Shown: positions 44,174 to 54,146, counted from the stretch's first letter. The stretch: 64,000 nucleotides of DNA from Gammaproteobacteria bacterium (GCA_012103475.1 WLWS01000005.1:315001-379000); one strand, 5' to 3'. Numbers and translations are program-made. The notes: generated by a model not told the origin, from the letters alone.

Positions 44174-44923
44174 TTAAAGTTTATAGCCCTTGTGTATCGC
44201 TACGATACCACCACTCAGATTATGGTAATTCACACGTGAAAAACCGGCATCTTCCAGCATGGCTTTAAGAGTTTCCTGATCAGGGTGCATGCGTATGGAT
44301 TCGACAAGATATTGATAACTTTCCCGATCCTTCGCTATCAGTTCACCCAGTCGAGGTATGAAATGAAAAGAATACTTTTCATAGAGTTCTCGCAATACCG
44401 GCAACACTACCCGGGAAAACTCAAGTATGAGGATACTGCCTCCATATTTAATATTCTCGTACATTGACCTGAGAGCAGCATCTTTGTCGGTAACGTTACG
44501 CAGACCAAAAGCGATACAGGTACAGTCGAAACTGTTTTTCTGGAAGGGTAATGCCTCTGCGTTAGCCTGAACAAATTCAAGCCCGGTTGTCACGCCTCTG
44601 TCCAATTGTCTGTCCCGGCCTTCACTCAACATTGCGTTATTTATATCGCTGGTTATAACCCGGCCAGAGTCTCCAGCCGCCTTTTTAAACAAGACAGACA
44701 TATCACCTGTCCCACCGGCAACATCAAGAATCTGCGCACCGGGTTTAATCTGGGCTATATGTATTGCGTAACGTTTCCATGCCCTGTGAACGCCGAAGGA
44801 CATCAGATCGTTCATGAGATCGTAACGTGAAGCGACCGAGCTGAATACTTCTCCTACACGACGGGTCTTTTCTTGTGGATCAACCTGGGTAAAACCGAAA
44901 TGGGTTGAGTCCTTTTCGCTCAT
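44174..44923 (-). CDS. ubiE: Ubiquinone/menaquinone biosynthesis C-methyltransferase UbiE
   Basis: SAM-dependent C-methyltransferase of the quinone pathway. The 249-residue protein begins THFGFTQVDPQEKTRRVGEVF (residues about 7-27), with motif I ILDVAGGTGDMS near 66-77 and the family signature YEKYSFHFIPRLGELIA near 173-189. ATG 44921-44923 overlaps the stop of the DUF971 gene as ATGA, supporting this start over the upstream open frame. Confidence 0.95.
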   Translation of the reverse strand: MSEKDSTHFGFTQVDPQEKTRRVGEVFSSVASRYDLMNDLMSFGVHRAWKRYAIHIAQIKPGAQILDVAGGTGDMSVLFKKAAGDSGRVITSDINNAMLSEGRDRQLDRGVTTGLEFVQANAEALPFQKNSFDCTCIAFGLRNVTDKDAALRSMYENIKYGGSILILEFSRVVLPVLRELYEKYSFHFIPRLGELIAKDRESYQYLVESIRMHPDQETLKAMLEDAGFSRVNYHNLSGGIVAIHKGYKL

Positions 44924-45288
44924 TGTGGTTTGCGTTCGTGACCAGCGTGAGATAGTGCGTGTAGATAACTTTCCCAATACTGCTTTTGCTTTACGCCCAG
45001 ATCATAAAGGAAGTCCCAGGCATAGATCCCACTGTCGTGACCATCATCAAACACAAGTTTTACGGCATAATTTCCAACGGCTTCAATTTTATCAATAGCA
45101 ACGTTTTCTTTACCGATTTGCAAGACTTCCTGGCCCGGACCATGACCACGCACTTCGGCTGAGGGTGAATAGACCCGGAGCAATTCACAACTCAATTCAA
45201 AAGTGGAGTCATCATCAAAATCAATCGTCAGAAGACGCGATTTCGTTTTCAAATTAATTGAAACAGGTCTTGGTTTAGCATCTGCCAT
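44920..45288 (-). CDS. DUF971 (gamma-butyrobetaine hydroxylase N-terminal-like) protein
   Basis: A 122-residue protein consisting only of the domain found at the N-terminus of gamma-butyrobetaine hydroxylase (DUF971): SRLLTIDFDDDSTFELSCELLRVYSPSAEVRGHG in parts (about 14-47), VGNYAVKLVFDDGHDSGIYAWDFLYDLG (about 71-98). Stand-alone versions lie beside hslU/ubiE in many proteobacteria and are thought to act in Fe-S or metal handling, which is not shown here. It overlaps ubiE by 4 bases. Confidence 0.88.
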   Translation of the reverse strand: MADAKPRPVSINLKTKSRLLTIDFDDDSTFELSCELLRVYSPSAEVRGHGPGQEVLQIGKENVAIDKIEAVGNYAVKLVFDDGHDSGIYAWDFLYDLGVKQKQYWESYLHALSHAGHERKPQ

Positions 45289-45297
45289 AATCGGTCT

Positions 45298-46626
45298 CTA
45301 TAGTATGTAACGGGACAAATCTTCGTCCTGAATTAATTCATTCAGATTCTGGTTAACATAGTCTGCGTCTATATTGAATGTCTCACCGGCTTTGTCAGTC
45401 GCATCAAAAGACAGTGACTCGAGTAATCTTTCCATAACGGTATGCAATCGCCGGGCTCCGATATTTTCCGTATTCTCATTCACTTGCCAGGCAATTTCCG
45501 CAATTCGACGTATACCGCCTGTATCGAAGCTAAGCGTCAAATTCTCCGTTTTCATCAGGGCTGCGTATTGTTCAGTTAATGACGCATCAGGTTCTGTCAA
45601 TATCCGTTCAAAGTCTTCCACCCCGAGCGCACTGAGCTCAACTCGAATGGGCAAACGACCCTGCAATTCCGGTACCAGATCGGAAGGTTTGGAAAGATGG
45701 AATGCGCCAGAGGCAATGAAAAGGATGTGATCGGTTTTCACCATTCCGTATTTCGTTGAAACAGTACTTCCTTCCACCAGCGGTAGTAGATCGCGTTGAA
45801 CACCCTCTCTGGAAACATCCGGTCCGGATGTCTCAGAACGACCACAAACCTTGTCTAGTTCATCCAGAAATACCAGACCATTCTGTTCAACCGCTTCAAG
45901 GGCATGCAACTTGATTTCGTCTTCGTTAATCAACTTGGCGGCCTCTTCTTCGCTCAATAAAACCAGAGCTTCGGAGACTTTCAATTTGCGGCTACGCTTT
46001 TTCCCACCCGACACATTCTGAAACATGCTTTGAAGCTGGCCAGTCATCTCTTCCATACCCGGCGGGGCCATGATTTCCACACCGACTGCCGGTGCATTCA
46101 GTTCTACTTCAATTTCCTTGTCATCAAGTTCACCTTGTTTCAGCATTCCCCGAAATTTCTCCCGGGTGGCATTGGAGACATCTTCAGTGTCATCCGGGCC
46201 GAAACTTCTTGCTCGCGGAAGCAAAATATCCAACACCCGATCTTCGGCAGACACTTCTGCCCGCGCCTGTACCTTTTCGAGTTCGAGTTCACGTGTTTGT
46301 TTGACGGCAACATCAGCCAGATCACGAATAATGGATTCAACATCCCGGCCAACGTAACCGACTTCCGTAAACTTTGTTGCTTCAACTTTAATAAAGGGGG
46401 CATCGGCAAGTTTAGCCAGACGTCGGGCAATTTCTGTTTTACCAACGCCGGTAGGCCCGATCATCAGAATGTTTTTTGGCGTAATCTCATTGCGTAAGTC
46501 CTCGTCGACCTGTGAACGTCGCCAACGATTCCTCAGTGCAATGGCAACTGCACGCTTAGCCGCATCCTGGCCGATGATAAATTTGTCCAGTTCCTGGACT
46601 ATTTCTCTGGGTGCTAACTCCTGCAT
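45298..46626 (-). CDS. hslU: ATP-dependent protease ATPase subunit HslU
   Basis: Unfoldase ring of the HslUV protease. The 442-residue protein has Walker [16 protein letters not shown] (about 57-71), the pore motif GYVGRDVE near 90-97, Walker [11 protein letters not shown] near 250-259, the intermediate domain (about 110-235) and the C-terminal LSRYIL tail that inserts into HslV to activate it. It follows hslV by 10 bases. Confidence 0.97.
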   Translation of the reverse strand: MQELAPREIVQELDKFIIGQDAAKRAVAIALRNRWRRSQVDEDLRNEITPKNILMIGPTGVGKTEIARRLAKLADAPFIKVEATKFTEVGYVGRDVESIIRDLADVAVKQTRELELEKVQARAEVSAEDRVLDILLPRARSFGPDDTEDVSNATREKFRGMLKQGELDDKEIEVELNAPAVGVEIMAPPGMEEMTGQLQSMFQNVSGGKKRSRKLKVSEALVLLSEEEAAKLINEDEIKLHALEAVEQNGLVFLDELDKVCGRSETSGPDVSREGVQRDLLPLVEGSTVSTKYGMVKTDHILFIASGAFHLSKPSDLVPELQGRLPIRVELSALGVEDFERILTEPDASLTEQYAALMKTENLTLSFDTGGIRRIAEIAWQVNENTENIGARRLHTVMERLLESLSFDATDKAGETFNIDADYVNQNLNELIQDEDLSRYIL

Positions 46627-46635
46627 AATTTTTCC

Positions 46636-47172
46636 CTAGCTTAATTCTTCAATAGTCAGTGCAGAATTTGTGTAAATACAAATTTCTGCGGCGATACCCA
46701 GAGACTTTTCAACAATACTACGAGCATCCATATCAGTATTTTCGAGAAGTGCCCTGGCAGCGGATTTCGCATACGCGCCTCCTGAGCCAATAGCCATGAT
46801 CTGATCTTCCGGTTCAATAACGTCACCGTTACCTGAGATGATCAGGGAGGCACTGGCATCAGCTACACACAGCATCGCCTCCAGTCGTCGTAGCATTCTG
46901 TCAGTACGCCAGTCTTTTGCCAGTTCCACAGCTGAACGCATTAAATTACCCTGATGTTTTTCCAGTTTCCCTTCGAAGCGTTCAAACAAGGTAAATGCAT
47001 CCGCGGTACCGCCTGCAAAACCGGCAAGTATACGATCTTTGTAAAGTCGTCTGACTTTACGGGCATTGCCTTTCATCACTGTATCACCCAGCGAAACCTG
47101 ACCATCCCCACCAATAACGATATGATTATCTCTGCGAACCGAGAGAATTGTTGTACCACGAAACTGTTTCAA
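46636..47172 (-). CDS. hslV: ATP-dependent protease catalytic subunit HslV
   Basis: Proteasome-like threonine protease. The 178-residue precursor starts at TTG 47170-47172, preceded by GGAGGT at 5-6 bases. A short propeptide MKQFRG precedes the catalytic threonine in [26 protein letters not shown] and the sodium-site region [21 protein letters not shown] are family-typical. A heat-shock-type promoter lies upstream, and hslU follows. Confidence 0.95.
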   Translation of the reverse strand: MKQFRGTTILSVRRDNHIVIGGDGQVSLGDTVMKGNARKVRRLYKDRILAGFAGGTADAFTLFERFEGKLEKHQGNLMRSAVELAKDWRTDRMLRRLEAMLCVADASASLIISGNGDVIEPEDQIMAIGSGGAYAKSAARALLENTDMDARSIVEKSLGIAAEICIYTNSALTIEELS

Positions 47173-47266
47173 AGATTACCTCCAGCAAAAAAGCTTGATT
47201 ATTTCACACGTACCGGCATCACTGCATCCGCTTCTTGCTGCCAAAACGATTTATTCTGAAACACTG

Positions 47267-47298
47267 TATATGAAGATTGATTGTGGTTTTTCAAGGGG
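47267..47298 (-). promoter_or_regulatory. Sigma-32 (heat-shock) promoter of hslVU
   Basis: The minus strand shows CCCCTTGAAA (47289-47298) as -35 and CTTCATATA (47267-47275) as -10, separated by 13 bases, close to the RpoH consensus CTTGAAA-N11-16-CCCCATNT. It is about 95 bases before the hslV start. HslVU is a classic heat-shock operon, so the assignment is well supported. Confidence 0.7.
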
Positions 47299-47330
47299 AT
47301 TAGCCGCATTATAACCGGCATCAAGCCCGA

Positions 47331-48227
47331 CTATTTATTTTTTTTCTGAGCTCTGGGATGGGCTTTGTCATAAACCTGGGCAAGATGCTGAAAATCAAGG
47401 TGTGTGTAAACCTGAGTAGTGCTGATATCTGCATGTCCAAGTAAGTCCTGCACTGCTCTCAGGTCACTGCTGGATTCCAGAATATGGGTGGCAAACGAAT
47501 GCCTCAACATATGTGGGTGTACATGGGTACCCAGACCCTGCTTTACCGACCATTGCCGTAAACGCTGCTGAATGCTACGCGGGCTTATTCGAGTACCCCG
47601 TTTACTGACAAACAGTGCGCTCTCATTCTGAGCAGCTAGCGCTGTTCGGTTTTTAAGCCAGATCTTAAGCGCATCAAGTGCCTGCCTGCCCACGGGTATC
47701 ATCCGTGTTTTGTTACCTTTGCCGGTAACCGTCAACATCGCGTCAGCGTAGTCGACACTATTTAAATTCAATTTGACCAGTTCCGACAGACGTAAACCGC
47801 AGGAATACATTAATTCCAGAATGGCCCGATCACGGATGGAAAGAATGTCATCGCCTTTAATCTCGACCAGCTGGGCACTTTGATCAACATCCAGCGTATT
47901 GGGTAATTTCTTGGCTGTTTTGGGAGTGACAATACCCTGAGCCGGGTTTGTCTTTGCCACACCAATTTTCAGCAGATAGCGATAAAAAGCACGAACAGCA
48001 GAAAGGCTGCGCTGCAGACTCCGTCCACCAAGACCCTGACGATGCCGATGCGTGACAAAACCCCGCATCTGACGTCCATCCATGTCACTCCATTTCTCGA
48101 CATGCTTGCTTTCGCAGTAATCCCGAAAATGTTTCAGATCCCGCTGATAGGCAATACGAGTATGCGCCGAAAGATGAAGCAATGACTTCAGAAAACCATC
48201 GATATGCTCGATTTCAACAGCGTGCAT
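47331..48227 (-). CDS. xerC: Tyrosine recombinase XerC
   Basis: Works with XerD at dif to resolve chromosome dimers. The 298-residue protein has the N-terminal SAM-like DNA-binding domain (about 5-90) and the catalytic domain with SCGLRLSELVKLNL (first Arg, about 144-157), the lysine in VTGKGNKTRMIP, HPHMLRHSFATH (about 238-249), GHADISTTQVYTHL (about 266-279, tyrosine nucleophile). Context dapF-DUF484-xerC is the conserved gammaproteobacterial one. Confidence 0.95.
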   Translation of the reverse strand: MHAVEIEHIDGFLKSLLHLSAHTRIAYQRDLKHFRDYCESKHVEKWSDMDGRQMRGFVTHRHRQGLGGRSLQRSLSAVRAFYRYLLKIGVAKTNPAQGIVTPKTAKKLPNTLDVDQSAQLVEIKGDDILSIRDRAILELMYSCGLRLSELVKLNLNSVDYADAMLTVTGKGNKTRMIPVGRQALDALKIWLKNRTALAAQNESALFVSKRGTRISPRSIQQRLRQWSVKQGLGTHVHPHMLRHSFATHILESSSDLRAVQDLLGHADISTTQVYTHLDFQHLAQVYDKAHPRAQKKNK

Positions 48228-48271
48228 AATGAGTAAGCCTGATTCTCATCGACTCAATGCAAACAACCAGC

Positions 48272-48979
48272 TCATTTTTCGACAATCCAGGGTTTCAGAA
48301 TAAAACTCAGTATTTCACCCATGTTTGCCAGTAATTCAACCCCCATTCCTTCCTGAAAGCGGTCAGCATTGGCACTTCCGATAGCCATAATGCCGCCCCA
48401 ACCATCTCCATGAAGCGGAACCATAACTGCAGAGGCGATATCATCTCCATCGTCGCCGAACAGGAAGACCTGTTGCTGTCGTTTAAGTCTCCCGCTCAGA
48501 GGCATGCGTTTATCGATAATTGATTTGAACAGAGATTGCTGACTAACTCGCGCACCGGCAAATTCATCTCCGGCAAAAGTGTCTACAAAAGCAGGTTCGG
48601 CGAAAAGACGAACGACAACTTTATCCGCCCTGAAATTTTTTTTCAGATTGTCATAAAGCGTCGCAAATATATCTTTTGGCTCATCTGCATCCATCAGGGT
48701 CAGGGCGAGCTGATGCATACGTCTTGCCAGTTCCTCATTTTGTCGGGCAATCTCGATCAGTTCATGCATGCGCTTGCGAGCCTGATCATTCTGTTCCCGT
48801 AGTGCCGTTAATTGTCTTTCTACAAGAGAAATCGCTTCGCCACTCGCGTGTGGAACTTTTATATCGGTCAGTATATCCGGATACTCGTTAAAAAATTCCG
48901 GATGGGCACGCAGATACTCAGCTATGGCCCCGGCGCTCAGAGCTGGCAATTTGTAATTATCTTCTGAGGCAGTACTCAT
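48272..48979 (-). CDS. DUF484 family (GAF-like) protein
   Basis: A 235-residue cytosolic protein. The N-terminal helix segment AEYLRAHPEFFNEYPDIL (about 18-35) and the coiled stretch VERQLTALREQNDQ.R.RMHELIEIARQNE are typical of DUF484, followed by a GAF-like domain (about 100-232). Always found between dapF and xerC, but its function is unknown. The start overlaps the dapF stop by 4 bases. Confidence 0.9.
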   Translation of the reverse strand: MSTASEDNYKLPALSAGAIAEYLRAHPEFFNEYPDILTDIKVPHASGEAISLVERQLTALREQNDQARKRMHELIEIARQNEELARRMHQLALTLMDADEPKDIFATLYDNLKKNFRADKVVVRLFAEPAFVDTFAGDEFAGARVSQQSLFKSIIDKRMPLSGRLKRQQQVFLFGDDGDDIASAVMVPLHGDGWGGIMAIGSANADRFQEGMGVELLANMGEILSFILKPWIVEK

Positions 48980-49806
48980 AATTCTATTTGTCCTTCAAAA
49001 ACGGTTATTGCGGGACCCAGCATCCAGACAGCTTCACCGGCACCGGCCCAGTTAATCTTTAAATGGCCGCCTGTCAATTCAACATCGACCTTCGAATCCA
49101 GTTTACCAGCATTTATACCAACTACGACAGCAGCACAGGCACCCGTCCCACATGCCAGAGTTTCTCCCACACCTCTTTCATACACACGCAAACGAATATG
49201 CTCACGATCGACGATTTCCATAAAGCCGACATTAACACTTTCCGGAAAGCAGGCATGCGCCTGTATTTGAGGTCCGATTTTTGATACTTCAGCCAGTTTT
49301 ACATCCTCGACGGCAATCACAGCATGGGGATTGAACATGGATACCGCCATAAGCTCGATTTCGCTGTCATCAAGCGACAGGGAATAAACGGTTTGTCTGG
49401 TGCCGATATCAAAGGGAATACTTTTCGGTTCAAATACCGGTACGCCCATATCAACGCGGATCAATTCTTCTTCCTCAAAATAGATTGTCACGAGTCCGGC
49501 ACTGGTCTCTACTTTTACAGAGTCACTGTCTATCAGAGATCGTCTGCGTAAGTAGTCACCAACGCAGCGAACACCATTACCACATTGCTCGACTTCACCA
49601 CCGTCCGCATTAAAAATACGATAACGTATATCAACGTCCGGCAACTGGCTCGGTTCAATCAGTAATATCTGATCACAACCGACTCCGAACCTCCGATCGG
49701 CAAGAAAACGTAATTGTTCGGAACTTAACTCGACTTTCGACTGTAAGGCATCAATGAGGACAAAGTCGTTGCCCAGTCCATGCATTTTGGTGAATGAAAG
49801 AATCAT
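48976..49806 (-). CDS. dapF: Diaminopimelate epimerase
   Basis: Converts LL- to meso-diaminopimelate for lysine and peptidoglycan synthesis. The 276-residue protein has both catalytic cysteines in their motifs: NADGGEVEQCGNGVRC (about 66-81) and GETLACGTGACAAVV (about 216-230), plus the opening FTKMHGLGNDFVLID. No lysA or lptM-like gene lies upstream in the 60-base gap, only a 7-base inverted repeat at 49822-49840. Confidence 0.96.
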   Translation of the reverse strand: MILSFTKMHGLGNDFVLIDALQSKVELSSEQLRFLADRRFGVGCDQILLIEPSQLPDVDIRYRIFNADGGEVEQCGNGVRCVGDYLRRRSLIDSDSVKVETSAGLVTIYFEEEELIRVDMGVPVFEPKSIPFDIGTRQTVYSLSLDDSEIELMAVSMFNPHAVIAVEDVKLAEVSKIGPQIQAHACFPESVNVGFMEIVDREHIRLRVYERGVGETLACGTGACAAVVVGINAGKLDSKVDVELTGGHLKINWAGAGEAVWMLGPAITVFEGQIEL

Positions 49807-49867
49807 AATAATGACAGACTACAGGCTGTTTGGCAGCCTGGGAAGCCTGTTGTACCGGCAATGAGAG

Positions 49868-50968
49868 CTAGTCGGCTTCTATTGGAGGAATCTGTCCGGC
49901 CAGATGAACAGTTGAGGTCGGAAACGCACATTCAGCCCCGTGGGACTCGATTATGTTTATGATTCTAAGCATGACATCCTGTTTAATTTCATGAAACTTT
50001 ATCCAGTTGGTCGTGCGGGTAAAGGTATAGACGAAAAAATCCAGAGATGAAGGTGCGAACTCGTTGAAATTAACTATCATTGTCTGCGTTGTATCTATCT
50101 CTTCGTGTTGTTTGAGCATGGTTTTTACATCGTTAATGATAATTTCCATCTTGGCGACATCGTCATAACGAATACCGACGGTTTCATAAATTCGCCGGTT
50201 GGTCATCCTCGAGGGGTTTTCGACAGCGATTGTGGTGAAGACGGAATTCGGTACATATAGTGGCCGCTTATCGAAGGTTCTGATACAGGTGATTCGCCAG
50301 CCGATTTTTTCAACTGTGCCTTCAATCTGCCGATCCGGCGAACGTATCCAGTCACCAACGTCAAAAGGTCTATCCATATAAACAGTCAGACCACCAAAAA
50401 AATTCGCCAACAGGTCCTTGGCCGCATAGCCTACCGCGATGCCACCAATACCGCCGAATGCGAGTACACCGGATACGCTGTAGCCAAGTGTTTGCAAAAT
50501 AACCAATACACCGGTAATAACCACAGATATCCGTAATAATTTTGCTATGGCATCGGCGGTTGTTCGATCAAATGGTTCACCTGCCGCGAGTCGTTGTTTG
50601 ACAATGTTCTGTTCGCCAAGCCGGATAAAGCGCACCAGAAACCATACCAGGCAGACAATGACACCAACTTCGCGGATCGGATCAATCGCAGAAAATATTA
50701 TCGCGTCTGACTGAGCCTGAACAATTTCTGCCGCAAAGGATAAACCCAGAATCCATATTAGTGCGCTTATGGGACGTTGTGCGGCCTCAATCAGAGAATC
50801 ATCCCAGTAATTCTTGGTACGCCCCAGTTTTGCGTATAGCTTTTTCATCAGGCGTTTTTGAACCCAGTCAATCAGCAGGGTTACGAAAACTATGATAAAC
50901 ACCTGAACTATCCAGGATTCAGTTCTGAAATATTCCAGTGCTTTGCTAAAAATTTGTTCGAATTCCAT
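49868..50968 (-). CDS. Small-conductance mechanosensitive channel (MscS family)
   Basis: A 366-residue inner-membrane channel that likely opens on hypo-osmotic shock. Membrane helices are at about 18-38, 65-85, 95-115 and 137-160; the pore helix and following beta domain are clear from GGIGGIAVGYAAKDLLANFFGGL (about 172-194) and VGDWIRSPDRQIEGTVEKIGWR in parts. The C-terminal alpha/beta vestibule continues to 366. It is longer than minimal MscS by one or two N-terminal helices. Confidence 0.9.
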   Translation of the reverse strand: MEFEQIFSKALEYFRTESWIVQVFIIVFVTLLIDWVQKRLMKKLYAKLGRTKNYWDDSLIEAAQRPISALIWILGLSFAAEIVQAQSDAIIFSAIDPIREVGVIVCLVWFLVRFIRLGEQNIVKQRLAAGEPFDRTTADAIAKLLRISVVITGVLVILQTLGYSVSGVLAFGGIGGIAVGYAAKDLLANFFGGLTVYMDRPFDVGDWIRSPDRQIEGTVEKIGWRITCIRTFDKRPLYVPNSVFTTIAVENPSRMTNRRIYETVGIRYDDVAKMEIIINDVKTMLKQHEEIDTTQTMIVNFNEFAPSSLDFFVYTFTRTTNWIKFHEIKQDVMLRIINIIESHGAECAFPTSTVHLAGQIPPIEAD

Positions 50969-50983
50969 CTTGACCTCTATCGG

Positions 50984-51910
50984 CTAGTATTCAAGGGATA
51001 TTTTGTAATGGTTTTTCTCCAGCAGAGAGAGCACACCTTCATCTCCGGCCAGATGCATTGCACCTATAGCAATGAAAGCCCTGCCTTTTTGCAATACCGA
51101 TTGCATTCGTTCTGTCATAGTATAATTTCTGTCTATCAGCAATTTCTGCAATAGTTCATTATACAGCAGGTCTTCGGAAGCGGAATGTCTGGAACCATAG
51201 CTTATGAGACCCTGCAAATCCCTGGCCAGATACAGTGCTTTCATTTTTTCAAAATCCATTTCGAGGGATTCATGATTACAGGCTGTATCCCGAAGTAAAC
51301 GTAGCTGCTTGTCTGTGGACATGGAATTAAATATATCTATCTGCTCATGCAGGGACTCCAGGCCCTGAATATTTGCATTCATTCTTTTTGCCCGTTCCAT
51401 TAACTGCAAATCCAGCACTGTCCCAAAATCCGGAGGATAACTCATCGTCAAAAACGCCCCCCAGGGTTTGATGACTTTTATAGCTTCTCTGGGCAAGTGA
51501 TAAGGTACTAAGAGACGAACTATCTCCTCGAACAGCTCAGCCGACACCAGCTCATTGAGTTTCTGACCGTCGCTGAAATACATCTGGCTGGAAACGGTCA
51601 TGGCATCGGCCTGATTCGGGACCAGTTCCATGACAAAGGTATCCGCTTTATCTAAAGCATTTTCAACTATTTCAGGTAAGCTTGTTATAGCCTCATCTGA
51701 GACGTGAATGGTGCCGAAAAGATAGCTTGGTTCGACGTCTTTGCTACTAATTTTCCATAACAAGCCTTTCTTGTAGACAGCATCGACTTCACTTATCTCG
51801 TTGATTTCATCGACAGTTTCACATTCCGGAGGGATCGTCTGTGCCTGACAACAGATGCTAACAAGCAGAAAAAAAATGGCAGAGAAATACTTAGCCGGGG
51901 ATACCATCAT
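50984..51910 (-). CDS. TraB/GumN family protein
   Basis: A 308-residue exported protein with a signal peptide (about 1-24). The TraB/GumN (erythromycin-esterase-like, Tiki-type) fold is shown by GLLWKISSKDVEPSYLFGTIHV (in parts, about 49-70) and the C-terminal AFIAIGAMHLAGDEGVLSLLEKNHYKI (about 274-300), which hold the two GxxH motifs. Members are putative metallo-peptidases; substrate unknown. Its start overlaps the nagZ end by 20 bases. Confidence 0.86.
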   Translation of the reverse strand: MMVSPAKYFSAIFFLLVSICCQAQTIPPECETVDEINEISEVDAVYKKGLLWKISSKDVEPSYLFGTIHVSDEAITSLPEIVENALDKADTFVMELVPNQADAMTVSSQMYFSDGQKLNELVSAELFEEIVRLLVPYHLPREAIKVIKPWGAFLTMSYPPDFGTVLDLQLMERAKRMNANIQGLESLHEQIDIFNSMSTDKQLRLLRDTACNHESLEMDFEKMKALYLARDLQGLISYGSRHSASEDLLYNELLQKLLIDRNYTMTERMQSVLQKGRAFIAIGAMHLAGDEGVLSLLEKNHYKISLEY

Positions 51911-52955
51911 CGGCCAGACCTAGTTCGGGACTCTTCTCAAGACTCGTCAGCTGCCGGGAAATAAGCTGCCAGTCTGTTTGTTTCTGCAATTCTTCTATTC
52001 CACTGTCAAGCCTGCGTCCATGCATGCGGATTAACCTGACCTGCGAGGCCGGACTGATTTCCGCCTGTAATGTTTCAAGTACCTTAATTGCGGCCTCCTG
52101 ATTGTTACATACCAGAACCATATCGCAGCCAGCAGCAATAGCAGCGCAGGCACGTTCAGTATAGCTACCGAGGACTTCCGCCCCTTTCATACTGATGTCA
52201 TCACTAAAAATTGTACCTTGAAAACCTAATTGCCGACGCAGTACCTGCTCGAGCCATTGGCCAGAAAATCCAGCCGGTTTTTCGTCAACATCCGGATAGA
52301 TAACATGTGCAGGCATAATACCCTGAAGATGAGATGTCAGCAGGCGTTGAAATGGCACCATATCCCGCATAGCGATTTCCTGAAAGCGACGCCGATCAAT
52401 CGGCACGGCGTGATGTGAATCGGCACCAACGCTACCATGCCCGGGAAAATGTTTGCCTACTGCTTCCATACCGGCCTTTTTCATGCCCCTGCAAAAATAC
52501 ATTGCCAGCTCAGCAACGATTTCCGGCTCGGAGTGAAACGCACGATTGCCGATGACTTCGCTGACCCCCGGATTGATGTCAAGAACAGGAGCAAAGCTCA
52601 GATCGATCCCGACACTTAGTAACTCTACTGCAGACAACCAGCCGGCATTTTCTGCCTGATCTCTGGCCAGATTCCTGTCCTTTTCATAAAGCTGCCCATA
52701 ACAGGCGCAGGCTGGCAACCTTGTGAATCCCTGATGGAATCTCTGTACCCGTCCACCTTCGTGATCTACGGCGATGAGCAAGGCAGGATTTCGAAGCTGA
52801 TGAATATCCCCGGTAAGTTTTCGTAACTGGTCGATGTCAGAATAATTCCGGGAAAACAAGATTACGCCGCCAACCAGGGGATGGCGTAAAAGCTCACGCT
52901 CATCCGGCTCAAGCTGAAGACCACGTAGATCCAGCATGATCGGACCCAGGCTCAA
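51891..52955 (-). CDS. nagZ: Beta-N-acetylhexosaminidase NagZ
   Basis: Cytosolic glycoside hydrolase family 3 enzyme of peptidoglycan recycling, removing GlcNAc from anhydro-muropeptides. The 354-residue protein has AVDHEGGRVQRFHQGFTRLP (about 63-82), the acid/base dyad loop KHFPGHGSVGADSHHAVP (about 163-180) and the nucleophile in IFSDDISMKG (about 246-255). The start is TTG at 52953-52955, favoured by AGGAAGG about 7 bases before; an ATG six codons later is possible. Confidence 0.93.
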   Translation of the reverse strand: MSLGPIMLDLRGLQLEPDERELLRHPLVGGVILFSRNYSDIDQLRKLTGDIHQLRNPALLIAVDHEGGRVQRFHQGFTRLPACACYGQLYEKDRNLARDQAENAGWLSAVELLSVGIDLSFAPVLDINPGVSEVIGNRAFHSEPEIVAELAMYFCRGMKKAGMEAVGKHFPGHGSVGADSHHAVPIDRRRFQEIAMRDMVPFQRLLTSHLQGIMPAHVIYPDVDEKPAGFSGQWLEQVLRRQLGFQGTIFSDDISMKGAEVLGSYTERACAAIAAGCDMVLVCNNQEAAIKVLETLQAEISPASQVRLIRMHGRRLDSGIEELQKQTDWQLISRQLTSLEKSPELGLADDGIPG

Positions 52956-53080
52956 TTCAAACCCTTCCTATCATTTGTGTTGCTGACACGACTTGTCTGA
53001 TACATGAATCGGAGTATAACGGCAAAAGGAATTGAGGTCAGAGCCGATATAGATTCAGATAGTGAAATTGGAAGAAAAAA

Positions 53081-53542
53081 ATGCAATCAAAATACGAGTT
53101 TGACGACCAAGCTGAGAATGCTACGACACCACCGTCTCTCAAAAACTGGCCAGAAACTTTTGTCAGATGCATCGGTATGCTGCTATTGATTATCGGCTTA
53201 TGGGCGGGCCTGCATGTAATTCTGGAGTCTCTTAGTTTGTACCGCGACCCGCTCAGTATTGAACAACTTGCTCAGGCAATCGAGAGGGGCTCTCACATTG
53301 ACCAGACTTTGTCAGCAGATACTAATGCTTCAATTTCGAAGACGCGTAGTCAAACTGATTCACGAATCCAGCTGAGCTATTTTATTGCCTGGGTGGTGGC
53401 TCTCTTGTTGCTTCTGTTGATAAGTATGATGGCTTTTTCCTGCATACAGGCTGGCAGTGATTTGCTGATACAAGACAGGTCCTTAAAACGTTATCTCGCA
53501 ATGACAACGAAGCAATCACTAATTAAAACCGGATCCCCCTGA
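53081..53542 (+). CDS. Hypothetical two-TM membrane protein
   Basis: Not recognised. The 153-residue protein has a polar N-terminus, membrane helices at about 29-50 and 98-122, and a central periplasmic loop (about 51-97) rich in Ser/Thr/Gln. GGAAG precedes the ATG at a suitable distance. It is divergent from nagZ and convergent with the DUF3106 gene, ending 4 bases from it. No catalytic motif is visible. Confidence 0.6.
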   Translation: MQSKYEFDDQAENATTPPSLKNWPETFVRCIGMLLLIIGLWAGLHVILESLSLYRDPLSIEQLAQAIERGSHIDQTLSADTNASISKTRSQTDSRIQLSYFIAWVVALLLLLLISMMAFSCIQAGSDLLIQDRSLKRYLAMTTKQSLIKTGSP

Positions 53543-53546
53543 ATAT

Positions 53547-54146
53547 TTACTGTGGCGGGATGTTATCAAGCGCTTTATTTCTAATGAAGGCGCGCTTCTC
53601 CTCGGCTGACATAGATCGCCACTTTGCGCGAAGTTCTTTTTTTCTTTCCGGACTGAGATCACGCACTTTTTCTCTTAGTTTGTGTCTGTCTTCAGCTGAC
53701 AGGCGGTTTTGCTGTTGCCGGAATTCGCGGCGTTGCTCAGCATTCATCGATTGCCATTTCTTCCTGAGTACTTTTTTCTCATCCGCATCGAGCCCTTTAA
53801 ACCATTCATGACGCTTTTTCAGACGCTGCTGATTTTCGGGTGAGAGTTGCTTGAAGGTCTGTAGTCTGCGTTCTATTTTTTTACGTTTATCTGCAGGAAG
53901 TGATTGCAACTTAAGCTGCTGTAATTTCAATTTCTGTCGCTGGTCGGGACTCAGCTTGCTCCACCGCTCCGCTCCATGCACCAGTCTTTTTCGTCGTTCG
54001 AGCGCTATCTCATCCCAATTGTCTTTCATCCCGGAAAGCACCTGCTGCTGCTCTGCAGATAATCGTTCCCAGGAATAATCTTCGGCATGAGCGAGCGGAA
54101 AAGCAATGACCATGAATAAACATATTTGCAGTGAGAATCTAGTCAT
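53547..54146 (-). CDS. DUF3106 family periplasmic protein
   Basis: A 199-residue protein with a signal peptide (about 1-21, ending AHA) and then seven to eight copies of a charged helical unit resembling LSPDQRQKLKLQQLKLQSL, LSPENQQRLKKRHEWFKGL, MNAEQRREFRQQQNRL, LSPERKKELRAKWRSM. This is the DUF3106 pattern; such repeats recall the LTXXQ helical repeats of CpxP/Spy stress chaperones (inference). It is the last gene of the sigma-factor operon, overlapping the preceding gene by 8 bases. Confidence 0.8.
   Translation of the reverse strand: MTRFSLQICLFMVIAFPLAHAEDYSWERLSAEQQQVLSGMKDNWDEIALERRKRLVHGAERWSKLSPDQRQKLKLQQLKLQSLPADKRKKIERRLQTFKQLSPENQQRLKKRHEWFKGLDADEKKVLRKKWQSMNAEQRREFRQQQNRLSAEDRHKLREKVRDLSPERKKELRAKWRSMSAEEKRAFIRNKALDNIPPQ

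Noticed and set aside
49822..49840. CAGGCTG/CAGCCTG inverted repeat between mscS-like gene and dapF
   Set aside because: Seven pairs without a U-tract between same-strand genes; too weak to assign a function.
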